A DNA stretch of 52,896 nt from Nocardia alni (lineage in GTDB: Bacteria; Actinomycetota; Actinomycetes; Mycobacteriales; Mycobacteriaceae), in the NCBI RefSeq assembly GCF_019038435.1, contig NZ_JAGPOX010000064.1:1-52896 (forward strand). Reading direction: 5' to 3'. Every line of letters begins with the position of its first letter. Within the stretch, counting starts at the first letter, position 1. Below, one piece after another: positions 46,301-52,896 of this stretch. The position numbers were made by a program, and so were the translations under genes. The notes below the pieces were generated by a model. The model made no database searches. It had not been told where the DNA came from and worked only from the letters and a program-made list of their open reading frames with translations.

Positions 46301-47007
46301 AGAATGTTGTTGTCACCGACTGTCCGCGTGCGGCGCTCGAGGATGCGACCACCCTCGGCGAGTACGGCGCCGCCACGGTGCACGAGGCGCAGGGGCGCAC
46401 CGGATTTCTCGGCCCGCGACTGCGGCCGGCTTGGCCGGGCGCGCGAATCGGCGGCACCGCGGTCACCGTCCTGTGCTGGCCCGGCGACAATCTGATGATC
46501 CACGTCGCGGTCGAGCAGTGCCGCGAGGGGGATGTCCTTGTGGTGGCGACCAATTCGCCGTCCAGTGACGGACTGTTCGGTGAGCTGTTCGCCACCGCAC
46601 TGCAGCGCCGCGGCGTGCGCGGGGTCGTGTTGGCCTGTGGCGTAAGGGATGTCGCGGACCTGCGGGAGATGGGCTTCCCGGCTTGGTCGACCGCGGTCAG
46701 CGCGCAGGGTTCGGTGAAGGCGACCGCGGGCGCGGTCAACGTGCCGATCGTCGTCGAGGGACAGGTGATCCGTCCCGGCGATGTGATCGTGGCCGACGAC
46801 GACGGTGTTGTGTGTGTTCCGCGGGTGAATGCGCCCGAGGTACGGGAACTTTCGGCGGCGCGGGTGGCCAAGGAGGAAGCGGCCCGGCAGGCGTTCCGCG
46901 AGGGCGAGCTGGGGCTGGACCGTTACGGGATGCGGCAGCGGCTCGACGAATTCGGCATCACCTACGTGACGCACGAGGACTTCGCCGCCAAGGGGGAGCA
47001 GCAGTGA
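46297..47007 (+). CDS. 4-carboxy-4-hydroxy-2-oxoadipate aldolase / oxaloacetate decarboxylase (RraA family)
   Basis: 236 aa. The RraA-like fold is marked by LGEYGAATVHEAQGRTGFL, GDVLVVATNSPSSDGLFGELFATAL, RGVRGVVLACGVRDVADLREM and VPIVVEGQVIRPGDVIVADDDGVVCVP. The GVRD segment bears the Arg-Asp pair of the catalytic site. LigK/GalC-type members split CHA into pyruvate and oxaloacetate at the end of the gallate and protocatechuate 4,5-cleavage routes. It is coupled to the genes before (ATGA) and after (GTGA). No strong ribosome site is needed. Confidence 0.85.
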   Translation: MKNVVVTDCPRAALEDATTLGEYGAATVHEAQGRTGFLGPRLRPAWPGARIGGTAVTVLCWPGDNLMIHVAVEQCREGDVLVVATNSPSSDGLFGELFATALQRRGVRGVVLACGVRDVADLREMGFPAWSTAVSAQGSVKATAGAVNVPIVVEGQVIRPGDVIVADDDGVVCVPRVNAPEVRELSAARVAKEEAARQAFREGELGLDRYGMRQRLDEFGITYVTHEDFAAKGEQQ

Positions 47008-48176
47008 CAGAGCCTGATGGTGAGCGCGCGGGCGGTACGGCCGTCGATGAGGGGACGACCGTACCGTCCGGCGTGACCCGATCGCCGGAAGATTTTGTCG
47101 CGAACGGTATTCCGGGCGTGTGGATGCGCGGCGGAACGTCCAAGGGCGGGTACTTTCTGGCGCGGGACCTGCCCGCCGACCCGGCCGCGCGCGACGATCT
47201 GCTGCTGCGGATCATGGGTACGCCCGACCCGCGGCAGATCGATGGGCTCGGCGGTGCGACGTCGTTGACCAGCAAGGTCGCGGTGGTCTCGCGCTCGGCG
47301 CGGGCCGGTGTGGACGTGGACTACCTGTTCCTGCAACTGGGCGTCGATGCCCCGACCGTGTCGGACCGGCAGAACTGCGGCAATATCCTGGCCGGGGTCG
47401 GTCAGTTCGCCGTGGAGTCGGGGCTTGTCGGCGCCGAGGAGAATAGCGAAAGCTGTTCTGTGCGAATCTATATGGTCAATTCCGGCGCGATCGCGACGGC
47501 CACCTTCCCGATGCGCGACGGTCGCCCGGTCTATGACGGGAATACTCGCGTCGACGGCGTGCCGGGTACGGCCGCGCCGGTGGTGTTGACGTTCGAGGAC
47601 ACCGCCGGATCGGCCACGGCGGGCCTGTATCCGACCGGCCACGTCCGGGATACCGTCGACGGCATCGAGGTCACCTGCGTCGACAACGGGATGCCGGTCG
47701 TGGTCGCCGAGGCATCGAGCCTCGGCCTGTCCGGCTACGAATCGCATGCCGACCTGGCCTCCGACGCCGGGCTGCTCGAGCGCGTGGATCACCTGCGCCG
47801 CAAGGCCGCTCAGCTGATGGGCATGGGCGATGTCGCCGAGTCGTCGGTGCCCAAGACGGTTCTGCTCGCACCCGCCCGCGATGGTGGCGGGGTGTGTACT
47901 CGCTCGTTCATTCCGGTGCAGCCGCACACCGCGATCGGCGTGTTCGCCGCGATCAGTGCGGTGACCGCGATGATGACGCCGGGCGCGGTGGGCAGCGACC
48001 TGGCCGCGGACTGGCCCGAGGGCGCACAACGGGTGGACGTGGAACATCCGGGCGGGCACCTACTGGTCGATATCGACATCGACGCCGCTACCACCCCCTT
48101 GCCGCGTGTGCGCAGCGCGGGAGTGGTCCGAACCGCCCGAAAATTGTTCGCGGGCACCGTATTTCCGCGCGCTTGA
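47004..48176 (+). CDS. 4-oxalomesaconate tautomerase (PrpF/GalD family)
   Basis: 390 aa from a GTG overlapping the aldolase stop, six bases after GGGGGAG. PrpF-family motifs are IPGVWMRGGTSKGGYFL, DGLGGATSLTSKVAVV, NCGNILAGVGQFAVE and PVQPHTAIGVFAA. The first 35 residues are a nonconserved acidic extension. GalD isomerises the keto form of 4-oxalomesaconate to the enol form used by the hydratase. Pairing with the aldolase makes this assignment strong in context; 2-methylaconitate isomerase activity is the alternative for the family. Confidence 0.85.
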   Translation: MTEPDGERAGGTAVDEGTTVPSGVTRSPEDFVANGIPGVWMRGGTSKGGYFLARDLPADPAARDDLLLRIMGTPDPRQIDGLGGATSLTSKVAVVSRSARAGVDVDYLFLQLGVDAPTVSDRQNCGNILAGVGQFAVESGLVGAEENSESCSVRIYMVNSGAIATATFPMRDGRPVYDGNTRVDGVPGTAAPVVLTFEDTAGSATAGLYPTGHVRDTVDGIEVTCVDNGMPVVVAEASSLGLSGYESHADLASDAGLLERVDHLRRKAAQLMGMGDVAESSVPKTVLLAPARDGGGVCTRSFIPVQPHTAIGVFAAISAVTAMMTPGAVGSDLAADWPEGAQRVDVEHPGGHLLVDIDIDAATTPLPRVRSAGVVRTARKLFAGTVFPRA

Positions 48177-48200
48177 CGATGCTTCTTCAGGAGGAACCCT

Positions 48201-49172
48201 ATGGCCCCCGGTCACGACATCGCTCATCTCGGGCATGTGCAACTGCTCACCCCCACACTCGACCAGAGTGTGGCCTTCTTCACCGATTTTCTCGGCCTCC
48301 GGGTCGTCGGTTCCGACGGTGACGACGTCTACCTGCACTCCTGGGACGACTACCAGCACCACACCCTCACCCTGCGCGCCCACCGGCACGGCGGCATCGC
48401 CCGCGTCCATCTGCGCGCGTCCAGCCCGGAGGCGCTGAACCGGCGTGTGACGGCGATCGAGGCGGCCGGGCGCGGCATCGGCTGGGTCGACGGTGAACCG
48501 GGATTCGGCCAGACCTACCTGTTCACCGATCCGGACGGCCATGAATTCGGGCTGTACTACGAGGCCGAATGGTACGACTGCGGCGAGGACGACCGCCCGT
48601 CGCTGAAGAATCAGGCCGGGGCCTACCCCAGCGGCGGCGTCCCGGCGCGGCGGCTGGACCACGTCAACTTCCTGGGCCAGACGCCGGTCGACAACCGAAT
48701 CTTCCTCGAGGACACCCTCGGCGCTATGTGCACCGAGCAGATCGTGCTCAATGACGGTACGGTCGCCGGCACCTGGACGACATTCACCAACAAGAGCTAC
48801 GACGTGGTCTACACCAAGGACAACCTGGGCCTGTCGGGGCGACTGCACCACATCGCGTTCGCCGCCGACAGCCGCGCGGACATTCTGCGCGCCTGCGATG
48901 TCGCCCTGGATCAGGGCGTGTTCATCGAGACCGGTCCGCACAAGCACGCCATCCAGCAGACGTTCTTCCTGTACGTCTACGAACCCGGCGGCAACCGGAT
49001 CGAACTGTGCAACCCCGGTGCGCGCCTGATCCTCGCGCCGGACTGGAAGCGCGTGGACTGGACCGAGGCCGAGCGCGCCAAGGGGCAGGCGTGGGGTCTG
49101 AAGACCATCGAGTCGTTCCACACCCACGGCACGCCGACCGCCGAGGATTTGGCGGCTGTGGCCGAGCACTGA
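48201..49172 (+). CDS. Extradiol ring-cleaving dioxygenase, VOC family (catechol 2,3-dioxygenase-like)
   Basis: 323 aa with an ideal ribosome site (AGGAGG, six bases). Two VOC domains (about 8-125 and 150-270) are visible. Metal ligands are expected at H154 (RLDHVNF), H217 (LHHIAFAAD) and E268 (GGNRIELC), with Y260 of LYVYEP near the active site; all are present. It cleaves a catechol-type ring next to the diol. As the only ring-cleaving enzyme in a cluster with oxalomesaconate enzymes, its substrate should be a catechol acid such as gallate. That is unusual, because known gallate dioxygenases belong to the unrelated LigB group. Confidence 0.85.
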   Translation: MAPGHDIAHLGHVQLLTPTLDQSVAFFTDFLGLRVVGSDGDDVYLHSWDDYQHHTLTLRAHRHGGIARVHLRASSPEALNRRVTAIEAAGRGIGWVDGEPGFGQTYLFTDPDGHEFGLYYEAEWYDCGEDDRPSLKNQAGAYPSGGVPARRLDHVNFLGQTPVDNRIFLEDTLGAMCTEQIVLNDGTVAGTWTTFTNKSYDVVYTKDNLGLSGRLHHIAFAADSRADILRACDVALDQGVFIETGPHKHAIQQTFFLYVYEPGGNRIELCNPGARLILAPDWKRVDWTEAERAKGQAWGLKTIESFHTHGTPTAEDLAAVAEH

Positions 49173-49342
49173 CTCGGTATTTTCCGCGGCTGTCCCTCGA
49201 GCGGATGGGGAGCCGAATCACGCCGAGTGCCGGATGACGGCGGGCGTGTTGTTTGGAGCAGGGGCTCGGCGGGTGTGTCGCGTCGAGCCGCTGCTGCCTC
49301 TCACTTGGGCGAACGATCCGTCCGTCCATTCCGAATCTGAAT

Positions 49343-49372
49343 GTTAACAATTTTGGCTGAAATATTGTCAAC
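49343..49372. promoter_or_regulatory. Candidate GntR operator at the importer promoter
   Basis: GTTAACAAT (49343-49351) and ATTGTCAAC (49364-49372) are inverted with one mismatch. TTGTCA within the second arm could also be the -35 hexamer (49365-49370) of the importer promoter, so binding would block RNA polymerase. The TTGTCA half is shared with the site in front of the GntR gene. Confidence 0.45.
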
Positions 49373-49434
49373 GATATTGGTTCGCATGTAGCGTCGATCG
49401 CTGTGATGCACATCTCCGGACGAAAGGGACACAG

Positions 49435-50781
49435 TTGTCCTCGCTCGAATTGAGTGGCGGCACCCCCGCCCCCTCCCAACGGCTGTGGCTGCGCGTCGTG
49501 GCCGTGTGCTGGTTCCTCGTCCTGCTCGACGGGCTCGACCTGTTCGTCTACGGCGCGACTCTGCCGGGTGTGTTCCAGGACAAGAGCTTCGGCCTGACGC
49601 CGGCCATGGCCGGAGATATCGGCAGTGCGAACACCTTCGGCATGCTGCTGGGCGCGCTCGGGGTCGGCCTGATCACCGATCGGATCGGCCGGCGCAAGAT
49701 CGTGCTCGGCGGCGTCATCGTGTTCACCATCTCGGCCGCGGTCTGCGGCATGACGCCCAACGTCGCCGTCTTCGGCATCGCGCGGTTCACCGCGGGTGTC
49801 GGGCTGGGGGTGTTGCTGCCCACGGCGATCTCCATGGTCATGGAGTTCGCGCCGGCCTGGCGCAAGAACATCGCGGCGACCCTGGTCATGACCGCCCACC
49901 AGGCCGGTGGCGCGATCGCCGGTGCGGTAGCCCTGAACATCGTGGATTCGCTGGGCTGGCGCTCGGTGTACTGGTTCGGCGCGGCGCCCATCATCATCGC
50001 CGTGCCCGCGATCATGTTCCTGCTGCCCGAGTCGATCACCTATCTGCTGGCGTCGGGCAAGACCGAGAAGGCGCAGGCGATCGTCGACAAGTTCGATGTG
50101 CCGCTGGCGGCGTACGCGCCCGAGCCCGGTGCACAGGTTCGGCGCGGCAGGGTATCCGAATTGTTCACGCGTGCAACAGCTTCGGTGACCATTCTGTTCT
50201 GGCTCGCCTCCTTCGGCGGCCTGCTGCTGGTGTACGGGGTGAATACCTGGCTGCCGGAGATGATGAAGAATCACGGCTACTCACTCGGTTCGTCCATCAG
50301 CTTCCTGCTGGTGATCAACGTCGGCGGCATCGTCGGGCTGCTGGTCGCCGGGCGCGCGGCCGATATGTTCGGGCCCAAGCGGGTCGCGGTGATCTGGTTC
50401 CTGGCCACCACCATCGGAATCGGGCTGCTGGCGGTGCATATGCCGCTGTGGCTGACCTACGTGGACGTGTTCCTGACCGGCGCCTTCCTGTTCAGCGCGC
50501 AAGTGCTCATCTATGCGGCGCAGGGGACGTACTACGTGCCGAGTATGCGGGCGACCGCGCTGGGCTGGGTCTCGGGCATGGGGCGGTTCGGCGCGGTCTT
50601 CGGACCGTGGCTGGGCGGTGTGCTCACCGGCCACCACCTGTCGGGCTGGGGCTTCGGGGTCTTCGCGCTGGCGGCGTTGATCTCGGCGGTGCTGGTCTCG
50701 CTGGTGCGGGGCAATCCGGTGGGAGCTTCCGAGACCCGCGCCTCTGCGGTTACCGCAGCTACTGGTGTGCAACCGACATAA
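49435..50781 (+). CDS. Aromatic-acid:proton symporter, MFS AAHS family
   Basis: 448 aa from a TTG, five bases after AAAGGGA. About 12 membrane helices. The first helix reads VCWFLVLLDGLDLFVYGATLP, with the D-G-D residues typical of AAHS importers (PcaK, BenK). The loop after the third helix is GLITDRIGRRKIVLGG, and PESITYLLASGK follows helix 6. These proteins import hydroxybenzoates, gallate or similar acids. Its place between the catabolic genes and the tannase-like esterase, with a candidate GntR site upstream, fits uptake of the acid released outside. Confidence 0.88.
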   Translation: MSSLELSGGTPAPSQRLWLRVVAVCWFLVLLDGLDLFVYGATLPGVFQDKSFGLTPAMAGDIGSANTFGMLLGALGVGLITDRIGRRKIVLGGVIVFTISAAVCGMTPNVAVFGIARFTAGVGLGVLLPTAISMVMEFAPAWRKNIAATLVMTAHQAGGAIAGAVALNIVDSLGWRSVYWFGAAPIIIAVPAIMFLLPESITYLLASGKTEKAQAIVDKFDVPLAAYAPEPGAQVRRGRVSELFTRATASVTILFWLASFGGLLLVYGVNTWLPEMMKNHGYSLGSSISFLLVINVGGIVGLLVAGRAADMFGPKRVAVIWFLATTIGIGLLAVHMPLWLTYVDVFLTGAFLFSAQVLIYAAQGTYYVPSMRATALGWVSGMGRFGAVFGPWLGGVLTGHHLSGWGFGVFALAALISAVLVSLVRGNPVGASETRASAVTAATGVQPT

Positions 50782-50882
50782 TCGGGGTATCTATTCGATA
50801 TTCGCTCGCTGATCGATCGCGGCGGACCAGGTACGGTCCGCCGCGATCGCCGTCCGTCCCGGATTGCTCGGAAAGGTAGGTC

Positions 50883-52688
50883 ATGCAGTGTAATCGGACA
50901 TTGCGTTCGCTATCGAAGACCCTTCCGGTGCTGGCGGTGCTGCTGCTCGCGGCGACCGGATGCTCGTCGCAGAACGGTAATGGCTCAGGCGGTTCCACGG
51001 CCTCGGCCACCCCGGTCGCGACATTCCCTGCGGGACAGAATCTACCGGTTACCCTGCCCAGGTTCGACTGCGCCGAGCTGTCCGGGCGTGACTTCGGAGC
51101 GATCGTCGACGCGCCAGCCAGCATCTCCTCGGCAACCCGCATCGCGGCCAGTGGTAGCAACGCGTTCGAATACTGCGACGTGAAGGGGTACGTGGGCGGG
51201 CAGATCCGATTCGAGCTGCATCTGCCGACCACCACCTATCGCGGTCGCTACCTGCAGCAGGGCTGCGGCGGATATTGCGGCATGGTCGATCTGACGATGG
51301 GTCCGCCCGCCGGTAGCGGCTGCGCGCCGGTGACCGACGGCTCGCTGGTCGTGGGCACCGACGATCAGGGACACGGTGATACCGGCGGGGCCGAGGTGTG
51401 GGCGACGGACCCGCAACTGAAGGTGGACTTCGGGTATCGGTCCGAGCACGTGTTCGCGCTGGCCGCCAAGGCGATCGTTACCGCGTATTACGGTGCGGCG
51501 CCCAAGTATTCGTACTACGACGGCTGTTCGGACGGCGGTCGTGAGGCGCTGATGGAGGCGCAGCGATACCCCGGTGACTTCGACGGGGTGCTGGCCGGTG
51601 CGCCCGCGTTCAATCAGACCGCGCTCAACGGGTTCGAAGAGGCGTACCTGTCGACCGTCGATTTCCGTCCGGACGGGTCGGTCATCCTGCCCGCCGCCAA
51701 GGTGGATGTGCTGCACACCGCGGTGCTCGAGGAGTGCGCGGATCCGGGGTTGAACGACGGGACGATCCAGGACCCGCGAGACTGCGAATTCGATCCCGCG
51801 AGCATCGGTTGTGCTGCGGGAAAGGATAATCCGGACTGTTTGACGTCCGAGCAGGTCGATGTGGTGCGCAAGATCTATACCGGAGTCGTCGCACCGGACG
51901 GCACCCACCTGTACACCGGAGGCGAGCCGATCGGTTCGGAGGGGCAGTGGGTCGGGCTGATCGTTCCGCACGACGGTAAAGGGCGGGACTCGACCTTCAT
52001 GTACAAGATCGGGGCCGGATTCCTGCGCTGGGTGGGTCGATGGCAGGCCGATCCGAAGGCGACGGTCGACTCCTCGGTGTTCACCGTGGCGAATCTGCGG
52101 AAGTTTCAGGACGACGTGGGCGGACTGTACGACGCGACCGATCCGGATCTGCACTCCTTCGCCGCGCGCGGCGGAAAGCTGATCCACTGGCACGGGTGGT
52201 CCGACGGCTATATCCCGACCGTCGGCTCGATCACCTACCGGCAGGCGCTGATCGACACGATGGGACAGGCCGCGGCGGACAAGTTCTATCGGCTGTATCT
52301 GTTCCCGGGTGTGTTCCACTGCGGAAACGGGTACGGCCCCAGTACATTCGATCTGCTCACGCCGTTGATGGAGTGGACCGAGCACGGGAAGTCACCCGGT
52401 GCGGTGATCGCGTCGAAGTATGCGAACGCCGGCGGGAGCAACGCCATGACCGGGGCTACGGCCGCTGTCGGAGGGACTCCGGAGTACTCGCGGCCGGTGT
52501 ATCCGTATCCCCGGCAGGTCGCGTACGCGGGCACCGGGAATCCGAATGTCGCGGGCAGTTACTCCGTTCGAGATCCGGCTCCGCGCGACGATCATTACAA
52601 GTGGGGTGGCAACGCCTTCGCGTCCGGGTATCAGCAGTGGTGCGTCGGCGACGGCCGCACGTTGAGCTGTGCCCGCCACAAGCCGTGA
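50883..52688 (+). CDS. Tannase/feruloyl-esterase-family lipoprotein
   Basis: 601 aa. The signal peptide ends in a lipobox (VLLLAATGC, Cys27), so the enzyme is held on the outer face of the membrane. The catalytic set CS-D-HC of the family is complete: Cys215-Ser216 in YYDGCSDGGRE, Asp441 in HGWSDGYIP, and His479-Cys480 in FPGVFHCGNG. In known members Cys215 and Cys480 would be disulfide-linked. The family hydrolyses galloyl or feruloyl esters. Directly downstream of the aromatic importer, it should release the acid that the cluster degrades. GGAAAGG precedes the ATG. Confidence 0.87.
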   Translation: MQCNRTLRSLSKTLPVLAVLLLAATGCSSQNGNGSGGSTASATPVATFPAGQNLPVTLPRFDCAELSGRDFGAIVDAPASISSATRIAASGSNAFEYCDVKGYVGGQIRFELHLPTTTYRGRYLQQGCGGYCGMVDLTMGPPAGSGCAPVTDGSLVVGTDDQGHGDTGGAEVWATDPQLKVDFGYRSEHVFALAAKAIVTAYYGAAPKYSYYDGCSDGGREALMEAQRYPGDFDGVLAGAPAFNQTALNGFEEAYLSTVDFRPDGSVILPAAKVDVLHTAVLEECADPGLNDGTIQDPRDCEFDPASIGCAAGKDNPDCLTSEQVDVVRKIYTGVVAPDGTHLYTGGEPIGSEGQWVGLIVPHDGKGRDSTFMYKIGAGFLRWVGRWQADPKATVDSSVFTVANLRKFQDDVGGLYDATDPDLHSFAARGGKLIHWHGWSDGYIPTVGSITYRQALIDTMGQAAADKFYRLYLFPGVFHCGNGYGPSTFDLLTPLMEWTEHGKSPGAVIASKYANAGGSNAMTGATAAVGGTPEYSRPVYPYPRQVAYAGTGNPNVAGSYSVRDPAPRDDHYKWGGNAFASGYQQWCVGDGRTLSCARHKP

Positions 52689-52798
52689 GGTGACTCAGCT
52701 CACTCTGGATGCTGCCGGTTCCCCCCGTACCGGGAGGCGACTCCCATATTCGGCACAGGTTCGCTGCTTAGTGGTCCCGCCCGCAAGTTCTTCGGGGG

Positions 52799-52896
52799 TC
52801 AGTGCCCGAGGTAGAGGTTGCAGGCGCAGTCGAGGGCTTCTTGGGGACTACCCGCGGTGAATCCTGTGGGCAGGATCTGGTTTTCGTACTTGCCGC
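52799..52896 (-). CDS. C-terminal end of a gene running in from the right
   Basis: On the minus strand an open frame enters at the window edge and ends with TGA at 52799-52801. The 32 visible codons read GKYENQILPTGFTAGSPQEA and then LDCACNLYLGH. This is too short for a family call. The CDC-like cysteine pair and the Gly/Ser linker are compatible with an exported or enzyme C-terminus. The 110 bases before it, after the tannase-type gene, show no further gene. Confidence 0.4.
   Translation of the reverse strand, partial: GKYENQILPTGFTAGSPQEALDCACNLYLGH

Noticed and set aside
48922..50274. 450-codon minus-strand frame over the dioxygenase end and importer
   Set aside because: It crosses two well-supported plus-strand genes and their promoter and has low-complexity composition.
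51042..52385. 447-codon minus-strand frame inside the tannase-type gene
   Set aside because: Shadow of a gene with complete CS-D-HC motif; no start signal.

Overview
The window reads as high-GC actinobacterial DNA, most likely from Nocardia or a close mycolic-acid relative. This is inferred from the very high GC, frequent GTG/TTG starts, an EspR-like regulator, a cutinase-family protein and dense ATGA-coupled operons. No 16S rRNA or other species marker is present. Two parts meet at a tRNA-Asn gene (30674-30746, minus).

Bases 1 to about 30650 are the right-hand part of an integrative and conjugative element (ICE). Its left end, relaxase and attL lie outside the window. From 17734 down to 1 runs one long leftward operon with many ATGA or GTGA overlaps. 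In order it encodes a cutinase-family secreted protein, two paralogous Gly/Ala-zipper proteins, an anchored protein, a 66-aa protein, a DUF6668-like P-loop protein, two small membrane proteins (one VirB2-like), a lipoprotein and its membrane-anchored paralogue, a VirB6-like channel, a 99-aa protein, an SCO6880-like membrane protein, a VirB4-like ATPase, a hidden 48-aa ORF, a lysozyme/NlpC-P60 hydrolase, three small accessory proteins, the VirD4 coupling ATPase and a DUF4913 protein. This is a type IV secretion conjugation machine, not the FtsK-like TraB system of classical actinobacterial AICEs.

Bases 18.2-28.0 kb are cargo and control. They hold a PadR regulator with a membrane partner, a 1143-aa protein with an Mrr-like nuclease domain on a long helical-repeat body and no visible NTPase (candidate defence gene), and a promoter-driven operon of an ImmA/IrrE-like metallopeptidase, a polytopic membrane protein and a BM3-like stand-alone cytochrome P450. 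An EspR-like and an XRE regulator follow. Bases 28.4-30.6 kb are the recombination module: a two-domain excisionase-like protein, a small excisionase, a 23-bp perfect palindrome and a tyrosine integrase reading towards the 3' end of tRNA-Asn.

Right of the tRNA is host chromosome with mixed metabolic genes: methyltransferases, a CipC-like protein, SRPBCC proteins, TrpF, rhodanese plus cysteine dioxygenase, an MFS exporter, an XRE-cupin regulator and a glycogen-debranching-type glucosidase. An orphan copy of the ICE's VirB2-like gene sits 3.2 kb beyond the tRNA. Two stretches (41.86-42.31 kb and 43.93-44.40 kb) hold decayed genes.

The last 8 kb form a GntR-controlled aromatic catabolic cluster: a tannase-family lipoprotein esterase, an aromatic-acid importer, a VOC-type extradiol dioxygenase, 4-oxalomesaconate tautomerase, CHA aldolase and an NAD(P)-dependent oxidoreductase. 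A gallate/tannin route to pyruvate and oxaloacetate is the simplest reading, but with an unexpected type of ring-cleaving enzyme and no hydratase in view.
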